From positions 3,238,501-3,302,500 of the forward strand of contig BSBM01000076.1 of NCBI GenBank assembly GCA_027924585.1: 64,000 nucleotides of DNA. The letters run 5' to 3'. A model generated the notes under the pieces. That model was not told the DNA's origin, ran no database searches, and saw only the letters and a program-made list of their open reading frames with translations. Shown one piece after another: positions 44,286 through 55,865 of this stretch. Numbering within the stretch: position 1 is the stretch's first letter; every line of letters begins with the position of its first letter. The stretch is from Larix kaempferi. Taxonomy: Eukaryota > Streptophyta > Pinopsida > Pinales > Pinaceae. The translations under genes and the position numbers were made by a program.

Positions 44286-44863
44286 GTAATACGCACATGA
44301 AAATTAGGATTACATTAATTTGGATCCCCATCAAATGTACCTAGAATGGGAGGAAAACAAGAATGGAACTACATCCATCTACATCTTTTTGTTGAATCCA
44401 TGGTAGTGGACTATTGCACCCCTACAAACATCCACACATTGAAAGTTAAAAAATGGTTGTGTTTATTTGCACTAATCTAAACACAATGATCTCCTCGCTC
44501 TATGAAACTCACTAATAAGAGGAGATTGAGAGAAAATATATCTTAGCTGATATGTTAAAGACATGAAAGCAGATGCCATATTTCAAACCTTGCAAATATC
44601 TAGTTGGATAGTTATAAAAAAATTGAGCATGTTCCAAAGGAGGAAGATCCCCATGAAAAGATCCAATATATGTCACATAACAATGTGATTCTCATCAGAA
44701 CTGATATCATCCTATCATGTAATACGCACATGAAAAAAATGATAAATTCAATTGGGAGACCCATCAAATGTAACTGGAATGGGAGGAAAAGTGGAATGAC
44801 ACTGCCTCCAACTATGTCCCTGGGTTGAAGATACAATAGTGAGATGTTTCACCCCTGCAAACA
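44286..44863 (+). repeat. Diverged duplication flanking the element H insertion
   Basis: Segments near 44290-44420 and 44718-44863 share GTAATACGCACATGAAAA, CCATCAAATGTA(C/A)CT(A/G)GAATGGGAGGAAAA and a CACCCCT(A/G)CAAACA end. Confidence 0.65.
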
Positions 44864-45739
44864 TGTTGAAATCCAAGTGATACTGAGAGGGGGGATTGAA
44901 TAAGTATCGTGCACAATATTAATATTTATATATCATTTTTCACTTCATAAAACATACACCAATATTAAAGCAATTATAACCATAGAAAAACAATGTGCGT
45001 AGAGTATTTATAAAGAAAATTTATATATATATAATCTTTGATTACATAAATTGTTGGGAGACACCAATCTCCAATACAAGTGGGATCAACCACTCACTGA
45101 TTTTGCTGACACTAATAAGATAGGAACAACAATCCGTTGCAAGCACCAACTTGTGTTTTTACAGGAACCGGCTTGTCAGGACACCAATCCTCTTATGAGA
45201 ACCAACTCATAGTCAGCAAGCACCAACTTGTGGGGTCAGACCCCACCTAAGCTTCCAAGAACCAACCCGTGGAAGACACCAATATTTTGTTCTTGCCCCA
45301 TCCTACCACCCAGTTATAGATTTGTTCTTATATACCTTGATCACAATCCACTCTGCACTTTTTGATCTATTTCATCTATTATGCACTTCTTGATAGTCCG
45401 CTTCTATGCAAAAATCCCCAGCATTCCTTCTGCAAACACTGCAATGATACTACTGCATATTTGGTTCTGATCATCAGCTGTGCAACCAAATATGCACATC
45501 TACTGCACACTCATATTTGCGCACGAAACATCTTCATCTTCAAATCCCCATAAAATTCATCTTCTACTTGGAATTTGTGCACTTTTTAGAGCTCCATACT
45601 TGATTGGATGGATGCCCAAAATAGAGAGATCACTTCCTTTATTTATATGAGTGTTGTATCCCTTCTTGGGTTGACACAATATTTTATGCCGCAAGGCCAA
45701 CTTAAAATGTTTACATCAATGACAACTTTATTTCTAACA
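44864..45739 (-). repeat. 3' LTR of element H
   Basis: 876 bp from TGTTAGAAATAAAG to TTTCAACA on the minus strand. TATAAAT lies at 45647-45641. The right boundary is fixed by the adjacent polypurine tract; the left boundary rests on a terminal repeat and is less sure. Confidence 0.65.
45641..45647 (-). promoter_or_regulatory. TATA box in the element H LTR
   Basis: Minus-strand CTCATATAAATAAAGG sits at the expected place in the LTR. Confidence 0.55.
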
Positions 45740-45755
45740 ATCTCCCCCTTTGGCA
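45740..45755 (-). promoter_or_regulatory. Polypurine tract of element H
   Basis: Minus-strand GCCAAAGGGGGAGAT directly precedes TGTTAG. Confidence 0.8.
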
Positions 45756-45899
45756 TTGATGTCAACACCAAACAAAACTGAGCTCCCCCTAAATATGAGC
45801 TCCTTATAAAAAAAATGTACTCCCCCTATTAATACTCTATTTTCTGTCATCATTCATTCCTTTGTAATTCTCCTCCCCTTTGACATCAATGGAAAGGGG

Positions 45900-48371
45900 A
45901 TAATTTTGTGACAAACTTGTTATTTTGTATTTGCGCTGGATTTGCAATTTATCCCCTTGAACTTATGCTGTGCAGTATCTTGCATTGTTGCATGTATCAA
46001 GAATATCAAAATATGATACTTTCTACTTGCTTTTATGGTTGCACTGTTATTGGGAACTTCTGCAGAGCTTCCTATGCAATTGAAACCTTCACCTTCATTT
46101 CCTCTTCTTTAGAAAAAATAGCTTCTTCCACCTGCTCACTGGTAGACAAATTCAGGGTTTATGTACATTCATCGACAACTTCCTTGACTTCCCCTTATAC
46201 CTGCGCAAATTGTTTTGTGATCCGAAAGTCTTCATATTGTAATGGTTCAATCATGTTGGCTATCTTTTGTTGTTCATATTAGATCTTTCTTACTTCAAGT
46301 TGTTGTGTCCTCTATTCTCCTATCTTGGCCATCTTTTCCATGGTTGTTATAATAGTCAAACTATCACACATCTTTTGTTCTGACTCTTGCGCAATTTGCA
46401 GCTTTTGATCCACTTCCTTCAATTGTTCGTCTGTGACTCACTTTTTGCATAACTTAGCAATTTATTCATTTAATTTTGCACACTTTAACTCCAAGGTCCT
46501 AATATTTCCTATTGCAATATTCATTATTTCCTCTTTGTTTTCACACTCTACTCTGACCTTCGAAGGTTAGAGGAAATTTGGGTAAAAATGGGCCTCCTAA
46601 GGAAAATAATAAAATAATAGTAGAGAGAAAGAGTAAAAAAACTACTTTTTTGGATCATATTTTCAACTTATCTCCTTGCAGGTTTACTTAAATTTCAAGT
46701 GGGAGGACTCGTTGGATGCATAATAAAATTATGCATCCAACGAGCACCCATGTTGCATACTTTTAACAACATCCACACCATGAAAAATTGAAAATACATT
46801 AAAAAACGTGTTTCTAGTGAGAGAAAACACGTTTTTTAAATGTATTTTCGATTTTTCATGGTGTGGATGTTGTTAAAAGTATGCAACATGGGTACTCGTT
46901 GGATTCATAATTTAATTATGCATCCAACGAGTCCTCCTGCTTGAAATTTGAGTAAACCTACAAGGATATAAGTTGAAAATACGATCCAAAATGTAGTTTT
47001 TATTTTTTCCCTCCAATTTTCTTACATGCACCTTGTTTGAATTTTAAAGAATTTTGATTGGCTAATATGTGATGACAAGAAATTGTACTTTAGGGTTAAA
47101 AGGCCCATTTTTCATTGAAATTTCCTTTAATGGTTGTCCCTAGTTGTTGCTTTGCTGCAAGCTCCTCAATTTTAACACAGAGACCTTGAATAAATTCACC
47201 TATCTTAGTTACTTACGCTTCTTGAGGAGTATCCTTTTCTATCTATATGTATGGTAGCATATTACATACCTCCTCGACTACCTTCTTCAATTTTGAATTC
47301 TTCTGATGCATTTCCTCTACTTCCTTCTTCAGCCTAACTGTCTTCTACACAGTTTCTTTTTTCTCCATTCGCGTTCTTCGACATTCCTCCTGTAATGTTT
47401 CCCTATATTTATAAATTTTATACCATTTGGTTGAGACAGCTTCATGTCACCCTTGAATTTCCTGTGCAATAGATGTATGAAATACATGCAACTCGTCCAT
47501 TTGTAAGCACAACAAGATCATCTCCACTGGACTTATTATGAATGTTGATTCTTACATCTCTTGTGTGGGAAATACCACTGTTGTTGTCGAAATTTTGAAA
47601 CCTTGTTGTCTCTTTCATGTGTAGCTAAGTGTGTCTGCACACTGCATATGTGTGTTTATGGGTGTGTTTGTGCATTCTTTTGTCCCTCTTATTTCTTAGT
47701 CTTCATTAATATATCCTTTATTTTTTAAAACTCTTCTTCGAATTTTATGAATGTTTCCTCTTGTTTTGTCACAATATCTTCCATTTCCTCCTTCGTGGTC
47801 ACCTTTTCCATAATTTCCTCGGTGACATTCTTAACCTCACAACCAATTTGAGCCACATAATCTTCTGGCAAGACCCGAGTGGAACTGGGTTTGGATTATT
47901 TCCTCTTCTTCCTTGATGATTCTTCCACTTGTTCCTTTCATGTCCTTTTCTTAGTCTGTGCAGTCTACTTTGTAGTTTCAAAGAACATTTCTACACTTCA
48001 TTTTTTTGTGGACTTACTCTGTGGTGGAGTGTTATGTTGTATAGGATTCTTCTATTGCATGACTTCTTATTCTTCTATTGATGGAATTTTCCATGCTAGA
48101 TCCAAATCATTTACAATCTACGCAATGCCATCCTCATAACAACTAAACATAGTATGTAACCATTGCTTCTGAGGATCCCTTTTGGATTGTATATAGATAT
48201 GATGCATCCCTACCTTAAAGCGTGCAATTTCCTTGTATATGTAATTTATATGTGGTTGTATGCATGGTGTCTCATTTATGATAACCTTAATCTCTTCATT
48301 ATATAGAAAGAAATTAATGTTATTTTCTTTTTGTCTGCGTAGATTTTTTGTAAACCACAAATTTGCATACC
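45900..48371 (-). pseudogene. Decayed coiled-coil ORF of element H (env-position ORF)
   Basis: Minus-strand frames with several stops encode a Lys/Glu-rich, heptad-like protein. The segments are NEEIKVIINETPCIQPHINY and FKVGMHHIYIQSKRDPQKQW near 48300-48150, VTEEIMEKVTTKEEMEDIV near 47790, KTVRLKKEVEEMHQKNSKLK near 47330, and EQLKEVDQKLQIAQESEQKM near 46400. The position between pol and the polypurine tract, together with the coiled coil, recalls the env-like ORF of SIRE/Maximus Copia elements. That link is inference, since no transmembrane segment was recognised. The MITE at 46570 splits it, and element G removed its 5' part. Confidence 0.5.
46570..47126. mobile_element. Foldback MITE with long inverted repeats
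   Basis: The ends GAGGAAATTT...AAATTTCCT lie inside a TTA duplication (46567-46569 and 47127-47129), which suits PIF/Harbinger-type target sites. The inner arms (about 46655-46815 and 46835-46990) are almost perfectly complementary and share GGACTCGTTGGATGCATAAT and TTTTTCATGGTGTGGATGTT. A small hairpin AAAAACGTGTTT...AAACACGTTTTT marks the centre. It has no coding capacity. Confidence 0.75.
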
Positions 48372-49010
48372 TATTGGTTGGATTTACTGTCGGTGGCCAG
48401 CTTACGGAAAAACAATCCACAAAAAGAGCTTAACACAACCCTGTGTATGTTTGGAATAATTTTTTTTCTCAGGATTAAGGCCTTGTTGCCTGTGTGATGT
48501 GCTCTCTGAATAGAGAGTCTCCTTGACAGTTGTGAATGTCAATTTTTCCTACTATTACAACTAAAAGACTAATTTAATCAAAACCAATATCTAGTGCTTA
48601 CCCTAACTATGAATTGAAATTTTAGTAGTTGCTAAATTTATGCTAAAGGTAATTTTCCTAACACCTACTTTCAATATCATAGCCAGGATCATAAATAAGA
48701 ATATGATTCAGAGTCTGAATAGTACTATTCAGGACAGATTTCAGATTATAGATATCTTCCTAATGCTGAAACATAACCTTTTCCATTTCACAATAAAACA
48801 ACAATTTCCGTAAAATGATTATTACTGGAATTTCATACCGAAAATCAATTAATATTAATCATCATCCAAACTCAGATTTGTGAAAAATATAATTACACCT
48901 TATCATGTATAACTATAACTGTTTAAGTAGTGTAATAAAAACTATAACTGTTTCAAATCTCCTTCTCCATTATCAAGGACTCGAACCCCTTTATCTCATA
49001 ATAAACTCGT

Positions 49011-49018
49011 ATTATATA
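49011..49018 (-). promoter_or_regulatory. TATA box in the element G 3' LTR
   Basis: Minus-strand TATATAAT lies downstream of the LTR ORF, which places the ORF in U3. The 5' LTR equivalent is 61158-61151. Confidence 0.5.
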
Positions 49019-49672
49019 GTAATCCCCCCAGTATCTATCATTAAATATAGCCAAGCCACTATGAGCACGTGGGCTGAACATGAGATGCTAGAGTAGACTC
49101 AACATAATCTAGAGTATTGACTCTTGACAGATTTCAACACTTAACGTAGAATCATATTCGAACTCAATAATTCCCAAGACAACTCCATAGTGACTAAGAA
49201 GAAAGAAGCAATAGAATTACTAGACAATGCCAGTAGTGAGCCGCTTTGATTGAAGCCATTGTTGTGCTCGAGATTCTAACAACTGCCTCGACCAAAATAG
49301 AAGAAAGTAAAAGGGAGTATGGATAAGGGAACGTGGATCCATCCTCAATCATGGAATCAATCTTCGAATAGGATCAAGATATATGTCGAATTTTCCTAAG
49401 GGTGACAAACAACTTCCAATGAAGACCAAAAACGAAACCTGTGACAATTCAAGGTAAAAATTAGTAATCAAGATGTTGTGAAAATAAATATAATAATTTT
49501 AAAGATGCCTACAGAATCTTCGATTCTGTAGGTATCCTCATAACAACATACTCAATTAAGAAAAAAAATAAAAATAAATGACTAACGTTACCTGTAATTT
49601 TTTATGCTTGATGCCCTGAGGATAAAACAAAAATTGAGACAACAAAAACAAACATCTAATTGTTCGCGAAAA

Positions 49673-51611
49673 TCAGGCTTTACATGTCAGTTCAAAGGAT
49701 ACTTGGACTGAAGCAGTCCTTCTGGCCTTAGCCAATTTGGATTTGAACTTTAGGAACCTGTTATTGCTAATCCTATTATGTTTAAACAATTCCTGGTTCT
49801 TTAAGAAAAGCGTTTTCCCGAGAGATTTATACTTATCCCTTTTACCTTTCATGTTGTTCCATTTATCAATCCAGGTAACTAATTCACCTTTCGGATTCAC
49901 AATTTCTTCTTTAGTTATCGTATTGATCAGCTCGGCTTCTTTAAGTTCAATTTCCAGGGAGGAGATTCAATGTGCTTGAGTCACTATAGTGGATTATTCT
50001 ACAGCCTTTTTACTTGGTTCACAAACTACGTCTTCGGCTTTAGCAAGTTTCTGGTCGACCTCTTGGTTTGAATGAAAGGAATGTCTCACATCCTGAGCAT
50101 TCCTACCCCTTGTTTTGGAAGTAGATTCATATAAGAATTTTGGATCTACTTGTTCAACAAAATCATTGTTCCTCTTATGCTCAGAGGAATCACTAATTTC
50201 GACAACAGGGGCGTTATCCTCATGCAAGTTTCTCCTAGCTAGAATGGTAGCGGTCATGATTATGGTTGTTCTACGAGTTTCCCTTTCGCTCATAGCCTTA
50301 CTAGTTTTTTCTTCCCCTTCTGACCAACTAAGGGTTTCAATCGAGAAATGGAAGTTTGAGTCTGGGTTATCATTATTAGGAAACAAATTATCTGTTTCTA
50401 TTTGAGAACCTTGAAGTTCTACCTTCAAGTCAGCTCCGTAAGGGCTTTTAAATGAGGCCGGATCTGCCTCTTCGTTACTAAACCATTGGCTAGAATCTTC
50501 TATAACAGATCCCCTACATTTTCGTTGAGTCTTTGATCTCTTACGAGGCCACTCTTCATTGACCCCAAAACCATTATGCATAAGGAAATGATTCCAATTA
50601 TTGCCTAACTGGGCCAATTTGTGCAAAACAAAAATCTTGATCAAACCATGGTGAAAAAGAATTCTATATTTATCGGCCAAATTATTCTGAACAGAATAGG
50701 CCATCTTCTGGAGGCTATTAAGAAGGTAGAATGGCATATTCATGGCATGACCTTTGAAACTAAGAAGTAACCTAAGATGGTAGTAGTGGGTTTGAGAGTA
50801 ACGAACTTCACAAGTAATGTACCTCATTACCAGTTCTAGGAGAGATCACCACTACTTCTTAAGCATGCGTGAAGGGAACCCGTATTTAGACTAAACCTGC
50901 ATGTTCGTTTTAACCAATAATTCTTCCATGCAATACTCTTCATATGCTTCCCTTTAAACCATATTTCACCAATCATTGGTAGCTTTGTTGGTTGAGAGAC
51001 AAAGTCCTCTGTCAGGTGGAGGTCAACATCACCCACACTAGCCTTCTTTCCATCAAAAGATGAAGCAAATGCCAGGGTAATCGCTACATTGAACCCTGAA
51101 AATTTTTGTAGAAAAGGAAACCAACCTGTGTTTGTTACAGGCTCAACTCATTTTGGACAGATGTCTAAGTATTCAATCCCACACAGTTCAAAATGTGTAA
51201 CAGTGGCCATTGGATAAAAGATAATTTTGCAGGATGCATACAGGGTCAAAATATCAGTGGGAAAATGAAATCGGTTTACCATCGAACCCTGTGAATTAAT
51301 AAAAACAATAACCGACTCCATATTTTTTAGGTACATCAAACACTCAAACATGATTCAGGCGTTTAGGGTAATGAGATCCATGATTTGCAAGAAGTTTCTC
51401 GATTGACAAAACCAATAACTAAGATGATTAATGTGAGGATCATGAAATATGGATCCAGATTTGCGCATGACACTTGTATTGATGTCAAATTCAAGTGGCA
51501 ACGTATAATGATGGCCATGTCGAATCATAACCTTTCATGGTTCAACCAGTTCAGCAAACAATAGCCTTTACCGTGGCTCACATAGGTTCCAAGATCAAAA
51601 TACCTTCTCAT
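49673..51611 (-). pseudogene. ORF inside the 3' LTR of element G
   Basis: A minus-strand reading frame of about 640 codons lies wholly within the LTR. Upstream it includes RRYFDLGTYVSHGKG and SVMRKSGSIFHDPHINHLSYW. ATG at 51351 starts MFECLMYLKNMESVIVF, then a globular stretch (FSGFNVAITLAFASSFDGKK), an acidic middle (DNAPVVEISDSSEHKRNN) and a Lys-rich coiled-coil C terminus (FLKFKSKLAKARRTASVQ) ending at TGA 49673-49675. A 278-codon part (50827-49994) is uninterrupted. Stops (for example TGA after LDICPK, where the other LTR has Cys) and one indel show decay. No known family is recognised. It lies upstream of the LTR TATA box on the element's sense strand. Confidence 0.7.
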
Positions 51612-51870
51612 GCGAGTTTTATAAGAATGCTAGAGCTAGGGTATCAAATGTACATCAAGGTTTTGCTATAGTCGTTTGTTCGATCATCAATGTAGAGATG
51701 CCTTCCAATACAGAATGATGATAATCGAGGTCGATAAAGTACAGTGAATATTACAAGTGAGTATCATAAGTTTTTTATTAGAATGATAATAATAGGATAT
51801 CAATACATTGTATTAAGATAACCAACCTCTCATACTTTACCTTCAAAATGGCCCCACTACCTAACTGTAA

Positions 51871-54055
51871 TGAGAATGTAAGAAGCTTGAGAACTACCTA
51901 ATAACACAAATTATGACCAATAAATTGAATAATAAGAAATCATTGACTTAGCACTTTATGTCACCAAGATTTATATCATCAACTCAATCCAATGATTTTA
52001 GGAGCTGCAAAAATTCCAACACCTATCAACAATCATTTGATCATAATAAAACTCATGTATGAGGAAGAAGTAAGATGATCAAACAAAATCAATGTTCTCG
52101 ATGCCTTTGCTTCAAATGTTATGATCAAGATATTTACTTTATTGGGAGTGCCTTCAAAATCTTTGATTCTGAAGGCACTCCTAAAATATAAATTTTATAA
52201 ATATGAGACGAAGAACACAATCTGAATCGAAGATAATGATTAGAATATTGTCTTTAGAAGAAAATAATTTGAATTGAGTTCAAATTAATCCGGAGGGTTG
52301 TTGCTTGCCAACAAATGGCGACATGCTTGGACGAACCAGTTATCTTTGAAGAAAATATTTACAAACTAAAGAATATAAAACATAGTGTCTTGAAGTATCA
52401 TACGTCTCATCAAGTGACTCATTTTCGTACCCAATTTTAAGATAAAACCAGACTTTACCAGCTTTATAAGTGATACGCCCTTGGTCATTATATAGAGATT
52501 CCTTGATTCAATTTTAACTTTCGATAGGTGTTCAATAAAATAGTCAGTCTAGTGAGAGCCTTCGAGGTTGTAAAATGATTAGAAAACACTACTAAAAGAT
52601 ATAGCTGATAAAATTCTTTCAAGAGAATATTCGATAATCTATCTCAAAAGAGCCAGGCATTTATTTGAATTCATTTTTTTATTTTTATTTTTTATTTTTT
52701 GATAAGACATTAACTAGGGAATACTACATTAGCTTGGTGACTAAATGATGATAGCATTATTCACAAACCCTACCAGAAATTGAACAGGTTGGCTCGTAAT
52801 GAGACCCCCTGCCCCTCAATTTTTTAACTGAGAGTCATTGCTCCACTTGGTAACCAGATGTTGACAATGTCGATCCAATAGGACCCATGATCATAAGCAG
52901 ACCAACTCACAATGAGACCTTATGTTCCCTAGTTAACCCCTTTCATGCTTATTTATCAAGAACAAATTAGGACTTTGGTTCAAGACTACTTCCTTGGCTA
53001 GGTGACTAGATGTTGACAACATCACTCACGAGAACTATCAAAGATGAACAGGTCGGTTTGTGATGAGACCTCCTGACTCCCACTTTTCCAAATAAGAGTC
53101 ATCACCCTGGCTTGGTAACCAGATGTGGTGATGTCATCCCAATAGGGATGATGATAATGATAGGTCGGCTTTATGAAAAGACCTCCTATTCCTAAACCAA
53201 TGTTTTATTACTTCAGTTTTAATTACAAAGGTGTTGTTCTAATGGATTTACAAGATCGGATAAAACCCTCTGATTTTATGAATAGCTTAATGATAACTAA
53301 GTGTCTCCAATTAGCATAGACCCCTCAGAAACCATCGGGACCAGAAAATCAATTACCTTAGAAGTTTATTTAAAAAATAGGAGTCTGTAGATAACGACCA
53401 GAGGTTATTAAACTAATTGTGCAAGTCTGAAATAGGTATTATAGATTTGGGCCGTAATCATCTTAAAGACGCCAGAAACCTCAAGTACAATTGATGATCT
53501 TGATATTGATATGTATTTCAGATATTTAGTTTGTATATACCTTCCACCAACCGGTACGTCAAGCTGTATTGTTTATTTACCTCGATCCTCCTGAGCGAAT
53601 GTACAAAAGGTGACTAATGAGGGAGATATTTGTGGAAATTAAACATGTAGATTATGTACAGGGCAAGTAAATTAAAATATTTACACCTTCTGAAATCAGA
53701 AATATCCACTAAATCTTCATAGCTAAAATCGAGAGATGAGCATTCCAGAATGCTTTTAAAACGAGAAGCCAGTAGTTGCATAAGTCAGAGTACCAAACTG
53801 ATATGGTTTTTCATTCCTTCAGTACCAGCTTCTAGATCACTTTTAATTGGAATAGTCTAGACAAAGTGAATTATCTTATGAAATCAGTCTGTAAGAGCTT
53901 GTAAACGAATTAGAGTAATGACTGAGTTGAAGCTAACTTATTCAGCAAATGTAAGATGTCAATATTATAGGAAACTGAAAAAACTAAATAAGAAAATTAA
54001 TATATACAAAATATACACCGTGGAAATGTACAGTGAAGATGGGTCATGTATGTAA
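51871..54055 (-). other. 3' LTR remainder and 3' untranslated region of element G
   Basis: No coding frame is supportable here. It contains a degenerate tandem array (52710-53190) and AT-rich sequence. The LTR boundary and polypurine tract must lie here but were not identified. At 52309 the plus strand reads CCAACAAATGGCGACATG, like an LTR end plus primer binding site in opposite orientation. Confidence 0.5.
52710..53190. repeat. Degenerate tandem array in element G
   Basis: Four diverged units end with (A/G)ATGAGACC or AAAAGACC and include a TTGGT(A/G)AC(C/T)AGATG segment. Spacing is about 115-150 bp. Confidence 0.6.
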
Positions 54056-55300
54056 GATTATTAAAAATATATATATAGGATTTGCCCATTTACTGGGAAG
54101 GTATCGAGTTGTCCTTGCAAATTTTGTAGATGAAAGGTGCTTGGACCTAATTTTTCTGCTATTACATAAGGACCTAACCAAAGGCATTGAAACTTCGTGT
54201 GTTCTCCCTTTTCCTCATGAGATTTGTCCCATTTTAAACCAAATCACCCACTTGAAATTCCCTATTAGAGGATGATCCCTGATCAAACCACAATTTAACA
54301 GTCTGTTGATGTTTTGAGAAGTGTCGTTTAGCGCTTTCCCTATCCTCTTCCAATTTTATTAGCATATTGATTATTTTTTCAATGGTTGGGCACTCTATGT
54401 CTTGTACAGACTGTGAGAGCTGCAACGAAGGTAAAAATAAATTAGGAGGAAGGATAGACTTTATGCCATATACCAAAAAGAACAGAGAGTTTCCAACATA
54501 TGCTTTTGGGGTGAACCTATCAGTCCAACGTACCTGATACAAGGTAGTGTGCCAATTCTTATGGTGGCCAGCTATTGATCTTTTTAAAAAAATTAGCAAA
54601 ATATTATTCATTGATTCAGCCAAGCCATTACCCTGTGGATAGTAACTTGTTGAATACTTAATCCAAATTCCCCTTTCTAAGGCGAATTTAGTCAGCTCAT
54701 TCAAAGATAAATAAGATGCGTTGTCAAAGACCAATGATTCTGGCACACCAAATCTGGTAATTATATGAGTCTCTAAAAAATTGAGTACCTGATTGGTGTT
54801 TACCACCCGTAAAGGATCAGCTTCAGACCACCGATTAAAATAATTGGTAGTGGTGATAATGTATTTATTTCGTAAGGATGAAGGTGGTTTAATTGGACCA
54901 ACTATGTCTAGTCCCCACTGTTGAAATGATCTGTCAATAGTAACAGGTTGCAAAGGGAAAGTGGGCCTTTTAACTCTGCCAGAGGCCATCTGACATTCTT
55001 GACATTTTCTAGTGTAAGAATGCACATCTTTGAACAATGTTGGCCAGAAATACCCTGCCCTCAATATTTTATGTGCAGTGGTGTCACCCCCAAAGTGTCC
55101 ACCAGCAGGGCCATCATGCAGTTGTTTTAAAACTGAATCAGCCTCCTCTTTCTTGAGACAACAAAGAAAAACACCATCTGCATTTTTTTTTAACAAGATA
55201 TTATTCACCAATTGATATGGTGTTGATTTTAACCTAACAACTCTTTTTTTCTTTGGTTCTAAATAATTTGGAGCACTCCATGTTTCAAGATAAGTCATAA
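54056..55300 (-). pseudogene. pol: Integrase of element G
   Basis: From 55298 a 354-codon frame contains the HHCC zinc finger (LHDGPAGGHFGGDTTAHK, then CQECQ) and a complete DDE core: Asp121 in WGLDIVGP, Asp182 in LVFDNAS and Glu218 in GNGLAES, with 35 residues between the last two. The frame shifts near 54234, after EFQVGDLV. The C-terminal domain continues in another frame (HTKFQCLWLGPYVIAEKLG) to about 54060. The catalytic core is therefore intact in sequence but the protein is truncated. It would insert the cDNA into host chromosomes if complete. Confidence 0.9.
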
Positions 55301-55319
55301 TATCAGTGTACTAGGAGTT

Positions 55320-55865
55320 GGGGGAATCAAGGATGAAACATATTTCCTTTTGCAATAGTGAATCATCTGCAAATAAATCAACATGATTAGCAGGAAAGTG
55401 TGTTGATTTTGCTGCTAATTTACACAACCCTTGTCCCCGTACAATATGTGAAGGTTTAATCTCCAGATCATACTCCTGAAGGGCTTCCATCCAATGGGCC
55501 CTTTTTTCCCCTAATTATTTTTGAACTAGCAAGTTCCTCACAGCTGAATAGGGAACAATAATTTTAGTCCGTGATTTCAAAAGTTAGGGACGGAAATGTT
55601 TCACTGCTTTGGAAACAACAAATGCCTTCTTATCAACTTCGTGATAATTCAGTTCATCCCCTTTTAAATTTAAGCTCATGAATGAGATGGGGACTTTATG
55701 GTCCAATTGATTTTTCTGGGTGAGAACATCTACGTGGTATAGATCTGAGGAAAAGGTATAGAGGATAAAATACTTCTTGAAGTCATGACTTAGGAGTGCA
55801 GGAGCTTCTGCTATGGATTCCCTGATTTTAATAAATGATTCCTTTTCTTTATTACCCATGTCAAA
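55320..55865 (-). pseudogene. pol: RT-linked RNase H of element G
   Basis: The frame from 55859 includes AEAPALLSHDFKKYFILYTF, then VPISFMSLNLKGDELNYHEV and DKKAFVVSKAVKHFRP, the standard gypsy RNase H layout. The first catalytic Asp is not obvious (YTFSSD), suggesting a weakened domain, as often seen where a second RNase H is present. A connector to integrase follows, with stops near 55585 and 55525. Confidence 0.75.

Larger units (their letters stand above)
39670..44863. other. AT-rich island without a recognised transposon
   Basis: This stretch lies between the outer ends of elements D and H and is the best candidate for the original host sequence or a very old unrecognisable repeat. It is AT-rich with several local tandem duplications (listed separately). 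Apart from the two-exon candidate at 39798-41169, no coding frame is convincing. Confidence 0.5.
44864..48371 (-). mobile_element. Element H: 3' end of a minus-strand Copia-like retrotransposon
   Basis: On the minus strand a decayed coiled-coil ORF is followed by a polypurine tract and a 3' LTR (45739-44864). The GATGTCAATGCCAAAGGGGGAGATTGTT context at the polypurine tract is highly characteristic of plant Copia elements. Element G (48372 onward) interrupts it, so pol and the 5' LTR are off-window. A MITE is nested at 46570-47126. Confidence 0.7.
48372..51870 (-). repeat. 3' LTR of element G (minimum extent)
   Basis: It aligns with 60211-64000 over its whole length except a ~320-bp segment (60742-61060) missing here. 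The true upstream end lies somewhere between 51870 and about 54050 and cannot be set without sequence beyond 64000. The terminal bases read TATTGG where the 5' LTR has TGTTGG. Confidence 0.85.
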
